Counted from the first letter of the stretch, positions 1-8,098 are shown. The stretch is DNA of 21,850 nucleotides from CAIUVD01 sp044338255 (GCA_044338255.1 JBIILZ010000069.1:1-21850); one strand, 5' to 3'. The notes: generated by a model from the letters alone, not told the origin. Numbers and translations: made by a program.

Positions 1-238
1 GGCCCGGCCCGTGGGTATTCACGTGCGGGGCCACGGCAGCATTGGCTGTTCGACAGCGTCGGCAGTACGAGAGACGTGGAGCGTACAGGGCGCCCGTATG
101 GCCGGGGCGGCCGGCTATGTCCAACTCCTCGTAAGCCTCTGCGTCCTGCATGTTGGCGTCATATCCCCTATGCGCAGGCCTCAGTAGCGAACTTCATATT
201 TCGATCTACGATCAGCTTTCCCACGGAGCAGGATCTTC
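1..238. other. Upstream intergenic region of zwf
   Basis: I see no convincing gene here. A 70-codon frame at 76-288 overlaps zwf in another frame and has no recognisable protein character. The zwf ribosome binding site is the GGAG at 225-228, ten bases before the start codon. No clear -35/-10 pair could be picked. The 3' end of an upstream gene could lie before position 1. Confidence 0.5.
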
Positions 239-1681
239 ATGTCGAACAACGATCTCACCCAGGTAATTATTCTCGGCGCCTCGGGTGATCTTACCGCCCG
301 CAAATTGGTCCCGGCGCTGTTCGCGGCCCATAGCGACAACCTCTATCCGCACCCGGTACAGCTCATCGGCGTCGCCCGCCGACCCTGGAATGACGAGTCT
401 TTTCGCGAGCATCTTAACCTCAACTCGCCGCGCCCGGCGGGTTCGGATCCGGCGGTGTGGGAGGCCTTCCTCAAGAACACCAGCTATGTCCAGACCCACC
501 TGGAGACCACCCAGGATTTCGTGCAGCTCAAGAGCGAGCTCGATCGTCGTGGCAGCCAACCGCCCAACCGGGTGTTCTACCTGGCGATCAAACCTGAGCT
601 GTTCCTGGCCTCGGTGCAGAACCTGGCCTCTGCCGGTCTCCTGGTGCAGGAGGGTGGACGCACCGCCCGGGTGGTGGTCGAGAAGCCCTTCGGTACGGAT
701 CTGCACAGCGCCCAGGTGCTCAACACCGCCCTGCTCGGACTGCTCAAGGAGAATCAACTCTACCGTATCGACCACTACCTCGGTAAGGAGACGGTGCAGA
801 ACCTGCTGGTGTTCCGCTTCCGTAACGCCTTCTTTGAACCGCTGTGGAATCAGAAATACGTCGAATGTGTCGAGATCACCGTCGGTGAAACCGTGGCCAT
901 GGAAGGTGGTCGTGCCGGCTACTATGACGGCTCGGGTGCGATCCGCGACATCCTCCAGAACCATCTGTTGCAGCTCGTCGCCTTGGTGGCCATGGAGCCA
1001 CCGGCAGCGCTCACCGGCAAGGCCATCCGCGATGAAAAAGTGAAGGTGCTGCATGCCTTGCGCGCCTTCACCGATTTGCCCGATGCTGCGGCCCACATCG
1101 TGCGCGGACAGTATGACGGGTACCTTGCCGAGCCCGGCGTGCGCCCCGGAAGCGACACTGAAACCTACATCTCCACGCGGACCTTCGTCGATAACTGGCG
1201 CTGGGGCGGCGTGCCCTTCCTGCTGCGCACGGGCAAGTGCCTGCCCAAGCGTTATACCTCCATCCGCGTGCAGTTCCGCATGCCACCGCACACGTTGTTC
1301 GGCAGCTATCAGGAGTGCCATCTACGTCCGAATGCGCTGACCCTGCGCATCCAGCCAAACGATGGCATCGAGATGGCTTTCGAAGTTAAAGAGCCCGGCA
1401 ATGGCATGGTCATCAAGCCCGCGAAATTGAATTTCGATTATACCTCCGAGTTCAAGAAGCGCGTCCCCGATGCCTATGAACGTCTGTTGATGGATGTGAT
1501 CGCCGGCGACCAATCCCTGTTCATCCGTAGTGATGAAGTCGAGGAAGCATGGCGCTGGGCGGATTCCCTGCGTGAAGCCATGCAGGCCACCCCCGTTCAC
1601 ACCTATCCCAAGAATAGTTGGGGCCCGGAGGCGGCGAATGCCTTGTTCGGGGAGTGCGAGGGACGTTGGAGCCAGGGATAG
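239..1681 (+). CDS. zwf: Glucose-6-phosphate 1-dehydrogenase
   Basis: This is a 480-residue NADP-dependent glucose-6-phosphate dehydrogenase. It oxidises glucose 6-phosphate to 6-phosphogluconolactone at the entry of the oxidative pentose phosphate pathway, in the cytoplasm. The N-terminal Rossmann nucleotide-binding motif GASGDL lies at residues 13-18. EKPFG is at 148-152, and the diagnostic substrate-binding and catalytic segment RIDHYLGKE is at 176-184. Length is normal for the family. The ATG is preceded by GGAG at 225-228. No 6-phosphogluconolactonase or 6-phosphogluconate dehydrogenase gene is next to it; the following genes are unrelated and separated by a terminator, so it is probably transcribed alone. 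A long antisense open frame across it is a GC-rich shadow. Confidence 0.97.
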   Translation: MSNNDLTQVIILGASGDLTARKLVPALFAAHSDNLYPHPVQLIGVARRPWNDESFREHLNLNSPRPAGSDPAVWEAFLKNTSYVQTHLETTQDFVQLKSELDRRGSQPPNRVFYLAIKPELFLASVQNLASAGLLVQEGGRTARVVVEKPFGTDLHSAQVLNTALLGLLKENQLYRIDHYLGKETVQNLLVFRFRNAFFEPLWNQKYVECVEITVGETVAMEGGRAGYYDGSGAIRDILQNHLLQLVALVAMEPPAALTGKAIRDEKVKVLHALRAFTDLPDAAAHIVRGQYDGYLAEPGVRPGSDTETYISTRTFVDNWRWGGVPFLLRTGKCLPKRYTSIRVQFRMPPHTLFGSYQECHLRPNALTLRIQPNDGIEMAFEVKEPGNGMVIKPAKLNFDYTSEFKKRVPDAYERLLMDVIAGDQSLFIRSDEVEEAWRWADSLREAMQATPVHTYPKNSWGPEAANALFGECEGRWSQG

Positions 1682-1703
1682 GACTGCACGCGCTCTGTTG
1701 GAA

Positions 1704-1731
1704 CGAGCCCCCGTCAGCTGACGGGGGCTCG
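1704..1731 (+). terminator. Palindromic terminator after zwf
   Basis: A perfect 28-base palindrome (half-site CGAGCCCCCGTCAG) begins 23 bases after the zwf stop codon and is followed by a short T-run (CATTTTG). As RNA it would fold into a very GC-rich hairpin. The U-tract is weak, so it is a plausible but not textbook intrinsic terminator; being symmetric it could act in both directions. Confidence 0.7.
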
Positions 1732-1740
1732 GCCATTTTG

Positions 1741-1790
1741 CGGTAAAGATCAGGCATTTGCGAATTCCAATCGGGACCGGGTCTTTACCG
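1741..1790. repeat. Inverted repeat in exporter leader region
   Basis: CGGTAAAGA (1741-1749) and its exact reverse complement TCTTTACCG (1782-1790) flank a 32-base spacer, between the zwf terminator and the exporter operon. It could be a regulator site or a leader stem. Next to it is a possible 12-codon leader frame (ATG 1799 to TGA 1837) whose stop overlaps the permease start as ATGA. Function is unknown. Confidence 0.4.
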
Positions 1791-1833
1791 TGTCCGCCAT
1801 GACGGTTTCCAGGAGTATGCGCGAGACCGCGCC

Positions 1834-2988
1834 ATGATGCGCGTGGCTTTGCAGATGCTGCTTGGCGATCGCGCCAAGTTCATCGGCATCCTCATCGGCG
1901 TGACCTTCGTCAGCTTGTTGATCACGCAGCAGGCGGCGATCTTCGACGGTCTGATCGCCCGCAGTCACGGTGCCATCGACGATGTCGGCGTTGCCGATCT
2001 GTGGGTCATGGATCCCAAGGTGCAGCAGGTCGACGATTACAAACCGATGATCGATACCACGCTCACGCGCGTGCGTTCGGTGGCGGGAGTCGCCTGGGCG
2101 ATGCCCTATCTGCGGACGCAGATCAAGGCCCGTCTGCCCGATGGCACGCAACAGGCCTGCGTGGTGATCGGCCTCGACGATACCACCCTGGTGGGCGCGC
2201 CTCCGATCATGGCCCAGGGCCGGATCGAGAACCTCCGGCGTGCCGACGGCGTGCTCATCGAAGCCCGCGAGGCCAACGACAAGCTCGCCACGCCGTTGCC
2301 GGGTGGCGGCAAGAAAGCGCTCCAGATCGGCGACACCCTCGAACTCAATGACCATCGCCGGGTGGTCGTCGGCCTGGCCATGCCGTCGCGGACCTTCATG
2401 TGGTTCCCGATGGTCTACACCACGTATTCGCGGGCCCTGGAGATGGCCCCGCCCGAGCGTCGCAGCCTGACCTACGTCCTGGTCAAGGTCGCCGCCGGGG
2501 AGGATTTCCAAGAGGTCGCCAAGCGCATCACCGCCACCACCGGCATGGCGGCCTTGACGAATGCGCAGTTCCGTAAGCGGACCGTTGATTTCATCCTCAA
2601 TTCCACGGGCATCGCGATCAACTTCCGGATCTCCATGGCGCTCGGTTTCCTCGTCGGCTGCGCCATCGCTGGGCAGACCTTCTTCAATTTCGTGCATGAT
2701 AACCTACCGCACCTCGGTGCGCTCAAGGCGATGGGCGCGCGCAACCGCCAGCTCATCGAGATGATCCTCGTCCAAGCCGGGATTTCCGGCGTGATCGGCT
2801 ACGGTTTCGGGGTCGGGGTGGCGGCGCTGTTCGGTATGGCGGTGAACGGCACCGAACTGGCATTCCTGCTTTCCACTGATCGTCTGATCTTTTCCGGCAT
2901 CGCGGTGATGGTGGTGGTGCTGCTGTCCTCGGCCTTGGCGATGCGCGCGGTGATCCGGCTCGAGCCGGCCGTGGTCTTCAGGAGCTGA
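1834..2988 (+). CDS. ABC exporter permease, DevC/FtsX-MacB type
   Basis: A 384-residue inner-membrane permease of the FtsX/MacB superfamily, closest in layout to DevC of the cyanobacterial DevBCA glycolipid exporter. The first membrane segment is at about residues 16-33, then a large extracytoplasmic MacB-like domain, then three C-terminal membrane segments at about 265-290, 308-333 and 345-370. Between segments 2 and 3 is the cytoplasmic stretch with ALKAMGARNRQLIEMIL, typical of DevC-like permeases. It should pair with the ATPase and membrane-fusion protein encoded directly downstream. The start is uncertain: ATG 1834 and ATG 1837 are adjacent, and the AGGAG at 1811-1815 is too far upstream for ideal spacing, so translation may be coupled to a 12-codon leader frame. 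The substrate cannot be read from sequence. Confidence 0.88.
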   Translation: MMRVALQMLLGDRAKFIGILIGVTFVSLLITQQAAIFDGLIARSHGAIDDVGVADLWVMDPKVQQVDDYKPMIDTTLTRVRSVAGVAWAMPYLRTQIKARLPDGTQQACVVIGLDDTTLVGAPPIMAQGRIENLRRADGVLIEAREANDKLATPLPGGGKKALQIGDTLELNDHRRVVVGLAMPSRTFMWFPMVYTTYSRALEMAPPERRSLTYVLVKVAAGEDFQEVAKRITATTGMAALTNAQFRKRTVDFILNSTGIAINFRISMALGFLVGCAIAGQTFFNFVHDNLPHLGALKAMGARNRQLIEMILVQAGISGVIGYGFGVGVAALFGMAVNGTELAFLLSTDRLIFSGIAVMVVVLLSSALAMRAVIRLEPAVVFRS

Positions 2989-2990
2989 TC

Positions 2991-3709
<719 letters not shown>

Positions 3710-3713
<4 letters not shown>

Positions 3714-4651
3714 ACAAGCTCGTCGTCCTGGTTTCCCTGGCCCTGTTCGGCATCGTCTTCGCCGCCTGGAGCATTCGTCAGGGACATCGCGCGCCGCCAG
3801 TGGCCGAGCCGGTGGTGGCGCCGGCGGTCAGCGGTTTTGCGGTGACTGTAGCCGGCTCGGGCTTGGTCGAGCCCGCCGGGGATGTGGTGCACATCGGCAC
3901 GCCCATCGGTGACATCATCGCCGAGGTCCTGGTCGAGCCCGGCAGCGTGGTGGTTGCCGGTGCACCCTTGCTACGGTTGGATGATCGGTCCGCCAAGGCC
4001 AAGGAAGCCGTCGAGCAGGCCGGACTGCTGGCGGCCCAGGCGGGACTGGTTGCTGCCGGCAAGGTCCGCGACGAGGCCCAGGACAACGCCAGCCGTGCTA
4101 CCGAAGGAGTGATGTCGCTTGAAGAGCGTTCGCGGCGGCGTTTCGCGGCGGCGGTGAGTGACGCCCGTTATGCCCAAGCCCAGGCCGCGGTCGATCAGGC
4201 CCAGGCCAACCTCCGCGCCGCGCACACGGAGTGCGAGCGGCGCATCGTGCGCGCCCCGCGCGCCGGCACGGTTCTGCGCGTCGACGCGCGGCCCGGAGAA
4301 TTTGCGCCCGCCGGGCGGATCGAGCCGGCCCTGCTCACCATCGGTGATCTCAACCAGCTCCAGCTGCGTGTCGACATCGATGAAAATGACAGTTGGCGGG
4401 TGGTGCCGGGAGCTGCCGCCGAAGGCGCCGTGCGTGGAAATCCCGATCTCCGTACGCCCTTGGAATTCGTGCGCATCGAACCCTATGTGGTGCCCAAGAA
4501 GTCGCTCACCGGCGCCTCCTCTGAGCGCGTCGATACGCGCGTCCTGCAAGTCATCTATCGCGTGAAGCGCAGCAACCTGCGCATCTATGCCGGTCAGCAG
4601 ATGGATGTCTTCATCAACGCTGAGGCAGCGGAAGCGACCACCGCGCCGTAA
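3710..4651 (+). CDS. HlyD/DevB-type periplasmic membrane-fusion protein
   Basis: A 313-residue adaptor of the HlyD/DevB group. An N-terminal membrane anchor occupies about residues 4-20. It is followed by a biotinyl-lipoyl-like half-motif (GDIIAEVLVEPGSVVVAGAPLL), an alanine/glutamine-rich coiled-coil hairpin at about 90-180, the return lipoyl half (RIVRAPRAGTVLRVDARPGE) and a beta-barrel domain. Such proteins connect an inner-membrane ABC exporter to the cell envelope or an outer-membrane channel. No TolC-like channel gene is present here. The gene order permease-ATPase-adaptor differs from the usual adaptor-first DevBCA order. Its start overlaps the ATPase stop by four bases. Confidence 0.9.
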
Positions 4652-4687
4652 TGGCTGCGGGCGTGAACTGCGGGCGGCGCACTCGGC

Positions 4688-4888
4688 TCAGTCGTCGAGC
4701 ATCTTGATAGCCTTCTGCAGACTGACCTTCATGCGCACGAAGGGCGCACCGAGGCTGGCGATGTTGGTGGAGTTCAAAGCCGCCTCGCGGTAGGTATAGT
4801 CAGGATGATTCCCACGCAGCAGATCGAAGGCGCGCATGGCCGCGAAGGCCGGTACCGAGTCCGCACGGAAGGCTTCCACGAACAGCAC
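4688..4888 (-). pseudogene. 5'-truncated gene remnant, C-terminal fragment
   Basis: A 66-codon frame ends in a true stop (TGA, 4688-4690) and has the third-position GC bias of real genes in this window (GCC, TTC, CGC, CTG, AAG), but it has no plausible beginning. GTG 4886-4888 has no ribosome binding site, and the frame continues open upstream without a start until a stop near 4950. The translated segment contains FAAMRAFDLLRGNHPDY and ends KAIKMLDD. I do not recognise the family. It looks like the 3' end of a gene whose 5' part was lost, near a tRNA gene. A very small genuine protein is a less likely alternative. Confidence 0.5.
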
Positions 4889-5085
4889 TCGTAAAGTGCC
4901 TGCTAAGGGCCAGCTGTGATGGGGAGAAGGATATTTTTCCGACCTAAGCTACCAGAATCATAAATCGCGTGCAGAAGTGGATTATCAGTTTGCAGGGGGT
5001 AAAACATTATCGCGAGCGAGCAGGCATTCGTAGGGAAATCAGCGGTCTTGCCCTCCGCGGGGCACACGCAACGATGCCCGAGCAC
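4889..5085. other. Non-coding stretch before tRNA-Arg
   Basis: This is relatively AT-rich DNA between the gene remnant and the tRNA. I see no gene. The base composition changes noticeably from the surrounding GC-rich genes at 4920-5030, consistent with inserted or degenerate DNA. Confidence 0.4.
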
Positions 5086-5162
5086 GACCCCGTAGCTCAG
5101 CTGGATAGAGCGTTGGTTTCCTAAACCGAAGGTCACTGGTTCGAATCCAGTCGGGGTCGCCA
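5086..5162 (+). tRNA. tRNA-Arg (anticodon CCT)
   Basis: A full cloverleaf of 77 bases including an encoded CCA. Acceptor GACCCCG (5086-5092) pairs with CGGGGTC (5152-5158), with discriminator G. The D-stem is GCTC/GAGC. The anticodon stem TTGGT/ACCGA encloses loop TTCCTAA, giving anticodon CCT. The T-arm is ACTGG-TTCGAAT-CCAGT. It reads AGG, a rare arginine codon in GC-rich genomes. A strong terminator follows. Confidence 0.97.
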
Positions 5163-5167
5163 TATGG

Positions 5168-5199
5168 TGACGGGCTTTTACGGGCGCGTCATTTTTTTT
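5168..5199 (+). terminator. Intrinsic terminator after tRNA-Arg(CCT)
   Basis: TGACG pairs with CGTCA, and beyond one mismatch GC pairs with GC, closing an eight-base loop. The stem is followed directly by eight T residues (5192-5199). This is the clearest intrinsic terminator in the window and starts six bases after the tRNA end. Confidence 0.85.
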
Positions 5200-5488
5200 G
5201 GTGCGCCAGCGGAGAGCGGTGTCCACGTATCGTGACGAACAGCCATCACCCGCTGCACATGGGCAGGATGCCCATGCTGTATCCGAAGTAGCACGGCCAT
5301 CCTGCCAGTGTCGGGTCATTGGGCGTTGACCAGAGACCAGAGACCAGAGTCCAGAGTCCAGAGTCCAGAGTCCAGAGACCAGAGTCCAGTCATCACCCGC
5401 TCCTGTTGAGAATGTCCATGCTCTGTTCACACAGAACACCAGCGTCGCGTCGGTGTCGTTGGCACGGGTAGCGACTGACCTTGTCTGA
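5200..5488. other. Gene-free repeat-rich region
   Basis: No credible gene. It holds a perfect 8-bp inverted repeat CATGGGCA-GGA-TGCCCATG (5258-5276), a second partner for part of it at 5299-5307 (CATCCTGCC against GGCAGGATG at 5262-5270), the heptamer array, and an 11-base direct repeat CATCACCCGCT at 5244-5254 and 5391-5401 that brackets these structures. A 178-codon minus-strand frame crossing this region and the tRNA antisense is artefactual. Confidence 0.6.
5328..5389. repeat. Heptamer tandem repeat AGNCCAG
   Basis: Eight full 7-base units run from 5334 to 5389, preceded by a six-base partial unit at 5328. The units are AGACCAG, AGACCAG, four AGTCCAG, AGACCAG and AGTCCAG. Only the third base varies (A or T). 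Seven is not a multiple of three and every reading of it is uninformative as protein, so this is non-coding tandem DNA. Confidence 0.95.
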
Positions 5489-5995
5489 TCAGTCCGCGTG
5501 AGCGAGTGACCGCCGCCACGCCGATAGCAGGGGATCGAGATCTTCCCGGTGCAGGAACTCCATCACCAGCGGCGCACCGAGATGCTGGACACAAGCCTCG
5601 CATTGGCGCCGGGTCACGCCCTTGCGCGAGAGAAAGGTCAGGGCTTCGAGCGGGCATTCGACGGCGATGCCGCTGAGCACGCCGGTCTGCACGAAGCGGA
5701 AGCCGGTCACCCGGCGCAGGTCGACGGCCACCGAGGGATGTCCGCGCAGGCTGTAGATGAGCCGGGCATCGGACTCGATGCGCACTCCGGCACCCTGGTA
5801 GAGGGTGCCCACGAGGGCTAGGCCCAACAGGCCGCCAACCACTCCGGCAGTGATGGAATCAGGTTGCAGCATCAGCATCTGCACGAGCAGGGCCGAGGCC
5901 GTGGCCAGCAGCACGCCGAGCACGATGCTCCAGGCGAGCATGCGCCCGTGGGCGCGACGTTGGATCTGCCACAGTGCCGGGGGGGCGGCCTGCAT
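5489..5995 (-). CDS. Small membrane protein, unknown function
   Basis: A 168-residue protein I do not recognise. Two hydrophobic segments (SIVLGVLLATASALLVQMLML near residue 23 and AGVVGGLLGLALVGTLY near 50) form a membrane hairpin. They are followed by a soluble C-terminal domain of about 100 residues rich in beta-type patterns, resembling in layout small PH-like or stress-related bacterial membrane proteins. Its start lies nine bases after the plsX stop codon, so it is the last gene of the rpmF-plsX operon and may be translationally coupled, as no Shine-Dalgarno sequence precedes it. Two cysteines (QCEACV) occur late in the protein. A lipid- or envelope-related role is only a guess from position. 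Confidence 0.75.
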   Translation of the reverse strand: MQAAPPALWQIQRRAHGRMLAWSIVLGVLLATASALLVQMLMLQPDSITAGVVGGLLGLALVGTLYQGAGVRIESDARLIYSLRGHPSVAVDLRRVTGFRFVQTGVLSGIAVECPLEALTFLSRKGVTRRQCEACVQHLGAPLVMEFLHREDLDPLLSAWRRSLAHAD

Positions 5996-6004
5996 GAGCT
6001 GAGG

Positions 6005-7063
6005 CTAGGTGGCGGAGGTGGCGGAGGTGGCGGAGGTGGCCGCCGCAGGGGGCGCCGCAGGGGCCGCCTGCGCCATCTTGAAATGCGCCCGCAGGCGTTC
6101 GACGAACTTGCCGTCGACGCAGCGGGACGCTTGCTTGAGGGCGTTGAACACCGCCGTGCGGTCGCTGCGTCCGTGACCGATGATGGTCACGCCGTCAACG
6201 CCGATCAGCGGGCAGCCGCCGACTTCCGACCAGTGCGCGCGACGCTTCAAGGCTTTGAAGGCCGGACGCATGAGGGCGGCGCCAGCCATGTTGCGGACGC
6301 TGCTTTTGATTTCTTCTTTGAGGATGGTGACGATGGCGTCGAACACCCCTTCGGCGGCTTTGAGCACGACGTTGCCGGTGAAGCCATCGCACACCGCGAT
6401 GTCGAGCTCGCCAGAGAAGATATCGTGGCCTTCGACGTTGCCGATCAGGTTGAGATCGGTCTTGCGCAGCAGGTCGAGGGTTTCCTGGGTCAGGGCGACA
6501 CCCTTGTCGTCCTCTTCGCCGATCGACAAGACGCCGACGCTGGGGTTGAGCTTGCCGTAGACGGATTCAAGGAAGGCCGAGGTCATCACCGCGAATTGCG
6601 CCAGATGCTCAGGTCGGCATTCGGCGTTGGCGCCCATGTCGCAGACCCAGGTATGGCCCTTGGGGTTGGGCATCGGCACGAGGATCCCGGCGCGTTTGAC
6701 CCCGGGAATGCGGCGGAGGTGCAGCTGTGCCGCGCCCACCGAGCAACCGGTGTTGCCGCAGAGGACCATGGCTTCAGCGCGGCCGGCTTTCATCAGCTGG
6801 GCGCAGCGGTTCATGCTGTCGTCAGGCCGCTCTTTCAGGGCCTTGAGCTTCTCCGCCATGCCGATGACTTCGGGAGCATGCTCGATGACGATATTGCTCG
6901 GAATGACGCCGTTGAACTCGCTGGCGATGACCGCCCGGATGTCGGCGTCGCGACCGACAAGAATGACCGACTGTTGGGGATGCGCCGAGCAATAATCAAA
7001 CGCGCCCTGGACCATGGCCCGGGGCGCGTCGTCACCACCCATTGCATCAAGAGCCAACCGCAT
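6005..7063 (-). CDS. plsX: Phosphate acyltransferase PlsX
   Basis: A 352-residue PlsX, which converts acyl-ACP and phosphate into acyl phosphate, the acyl donor for PlsY in phospholipid synthesis. It acts as a peripheral membrane enzyme. The family start MRLALDAMGGDDAP is present, so ATG 7063 is preferred over an upstream TTG at 7078. Other hallmarks are EVIGMAEK, LCGNTGCSVGAA, CDMGANAECRPEHL, GEEDDKG, GNVEGHDIFSGELDIAVCDGFTGNVVLK and GVDGVTIIGHGRSD. The C-terminus carries a low-complexity tail (AAPAAPPAAA followed by three SAT triplets) from a 9-base tandem repeat that ends at the stop codon. It lies 27 bases downstream of rpmF, the common rpmF-plsX pairing. Confidence 0.96.
   Translation of the reverse strand: MRLALDAMGGDDAPRAMVQGAFDYCSAHPQQSVILVGRDADIRAVIASEFNGVIPSNIVIEHAPEVIGMAEKLKALKERPDDSMNRCAQLMKAGRAEAMVLCGNTGCSVGAAQLHLRRIPGVKRAGILVPMPNPKGHTWVCDMGANAECRPEHLAQFAVMTSAFLESVYGKLNPSVGVLSIGEEDDKGVALTQETLDLLRKTDLNLIGNVEGHDIFSGELDIAVCDGFTGNVVLKAAEGVFDAIVTILKEEIKSSVRNMAGAALMRPAFKALKRRAHWSEVGGCPLIGVDGVTIIGHGRSDRTAVFNALKQASRCVDGKFVERLRAHFKMAQAAPAAPPAAATSATSATSAT
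6007..6040. repeat. 9-bp tandem repeat at plsX 3' end
   Basis: Three perfect copies of AGGTGGCGG plus seven bases of a fourth. It is in frame in plsX, encoding repeated Ser-Ala-Thr, and ends within the stop codon triplet. It is probably a slipped-strand expansion that lengthened the dispensable tail. Confidence 0.9.
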
Positions 7064-7090
7064 GCGGTGTGCACTCAAGGCGATGTCTGC

Positions 7091-7297
7091 TTACTCGGAC
7101 TTGGGGGCTTCGCCCGCCGCGTCGTCTTTGAACAAGACTTGACGGCCGTTGTACATGCCGGTGCGCAGGTCGATGTGGTGCGGACGGTGCACGCTCTTGG
7201 TGGCTTTGTCGACCGAGAGGGCCGGCACGGCCAAGGCCTGGTGGCTCTGGCGACGGGCTTTGCGGCCATGTGAAACGCGGCGTTTAGGAACAGCCAT
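7091..7297 (-). CDS. rpmF: 50S ribosomal protein bL32 (zinc-free type)
   Basis: A 68-residue bL32 of the large ribosomal subunit. The N-terminal MAVPKRRVSHGRKARRQSH is diagnostic, and the GMYNGRQVL near the end matches the family's GYYKGRQV segment. The four zinc-binding cysteines of the C+ form are absent: where CPxCG is usual it has RPHHIDLRTG. So this is the C-minus form. A strong Shine-Dalgarno (GAGGT on the minus strand, 7302-7306) stands four bases before the ATG. First gene of the operon rpmF-plsX-small membrane protein. The C-terminal DDAAGEAPKSE tail is acidic and probably disordered. Confidence 0.95.
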   Translation of the reverse strand: MAVPKRRVSHGRKARRQSHQALAVPALSVDKATKSVHRPHHIDLRTGMYNGRQVLFKDDAAGEAPKSE

Positions 7298-7346
7298 AAT
7301 TACCTCAGTCAGGAGGCCAGCGCACAGCGCCGGCGAATACGGGGCG

Positions 7347-7376
7347 GGTAGAGTAGAAGAAAACCAAGGGTGTCAA
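7347..7376 (-). promoter_or_regulatory. Candidate promoter of the rpmF-plsX operon
   Basis: On the minus strand a perfect TTGACA -35 box (plus positions 7371-7376) is followed after 18 bases by TCTACC (7347-7352), a poor -10. The predicted start would be about 40-45 bases before the rpmF ATG. The -35 is exact but the -10 is weak, so the call is tentative. Confidence 0.4.
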
Positions 7377-7390
7377 GCGCAGCGCTGCGC
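7377..7390. terminator. 14-bp palindrome between CT398-like gene and rpmF
   Basis: GCGCAGCGCTGCGC is a perfect palindrome just downstream of the minus-strand gene ending at 7400 and abutting the TTGACA box of rpmF. It may be a weak terminator of the upstream gene or an operator overlapping the rpmF promoter. There is only a short interrupted T-run (TTGGTTTTCTT) 10 bases later. Confidence 0.4.
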
Positions 7391-7399
7391 AGGACCGTC

Positions 7400-8098
7400 T
7401 CAGCCCAGGTAGAGGATGCCGTTGGTCGCGCGATCGATGACCAGCTTGCCGGCTTTGAGCTGCTCAAGGTGGTTGGGCGAGAGCAGCGAGCCGAAGGGGG
7501 TCGCCCGGGTGGCCGGGTCGACGCGCAGCAGCGGGGTCTTGTGATGGGCCTTGATCAGCCGTTCGTAGTGCTCGATGAAAGCAGGGTCGACGGTCATCTT
7601 GGCGTCATCGTACTGGGCCTGCAGCGCCGATTCCTCGGCGGTGGGCTGTTTCGAACTTTCGGCTTCGACGGCGGTGGACTGCTGGGCGCTCTTGGTCTTG
7701 GCGACGGCGGCATCGGCTTCGCTGGCTTTGGCGGTCAGGGCGTCGACGCGGGCGGTCAGTTCTTTGAGCGAGGTTTCGCGCTTCACCTTTTCCAATTTGG
7801 CGGCTTCGATGCCGTTGATCAGATCCATGTATTCCTTGTTGGTCTTCGACTCGGGCTGCTTGCCGCGGAGTTCGCTTACCGTCTTGTCGCAGCGTTCGAC
7901 GTCGGCCGTGTACTGGCGGATCATTGCGCCGAGACGGTCGACTTCGTTGTGCGCGGATGCGGCGGCGGTGTCAGCTGCGAGCAGGGCCTTGTCGGCCGAT
8001 ACGAGCTTCGCGAGCTTGGCTTCACGCGCGCGCTTCAGCGTTAAACGCTGCTTGTCGATGACTTGGAGGTCGAGGAGGGTCTGGATGTTCGAGTTCAT
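7400..8098 (-). CDS. CT398-like coiled-coil protein lacking its zinc ribbon cysteines
   Basis: A 232-residue protein of the zf-RING_7/CT398 type (often annotated zinc ribbon domain protein). It starts NSNIQTLLDLQVIDKQ, as usual for the family, and continues as a long antiparallel coiled coil to about residue 160. The C-terminal module keeps the family shape (GSLLSPNHLEQLKAGKLVI, then NGILYL), but the CxxC pairs are replaced: ATPF where CxxC is expected, and DRAT for the second pair. The protein's role is poorly known; relatives have been linked to flagellar, secretion or nucleotide-related complexes. ATG 8098 is chosen from the family pattern; an in-frame ATG at 8113 is possible. The open frame continues to 9004 but that extension is antisense to the kinase gene. 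Confidence 0.82.
   Translation of the reverse strand: MNSNIQTLLDLQVIDKQRLTLKRAREAKLAKLVSADKALLAADTAAASAHNEVDRLGAMIRQYTADVERCDKTVSELRGKQPESKTNKEYMDLINGIEAAKLEKVKRETSLKELTARVDALTAKASEADAAVAKTKSAQQSTAVEAESSKQPTAEESALQAQYDDAKMTVDPAFIEHYERLIKAHHKTPLLRVDPATRATPFGSLLSPNHLEQLKAGKLVIDRATNGILYLG

Noticed and set aside
212..1321. 369-codon frame antisense to zwf
   Set aside because: It lies fully opposite a certain gene, has a histidine/glutamate-rich composition typical of GC-rich shadows, and shows no recognisable family.
1750..2697. 315-codon frame antisense to the permease
   Set aside because: Shadow of the permease gene; histidine/aspartate-rich and lacking any domain.
5333..5389. CRISPR array
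   Set aside because: The units are seven bases long and contiguous with no spacers.
4903..5439. 178-codon minus-strand frame containing TPTGFEPVTFGLGNQRSIQLSYG
   Set aside because: This is the well-known spurious translation of the antisense strand of a tRNA gene; it also runs through a terminator and the heptamer array.
5864..7273. 469-codon plus-strand frame opposite plsX and rpmF
   Set aside because: It covers two certain genes in antisense and contains a glycine run from the 9-bp repeat; no protein family.
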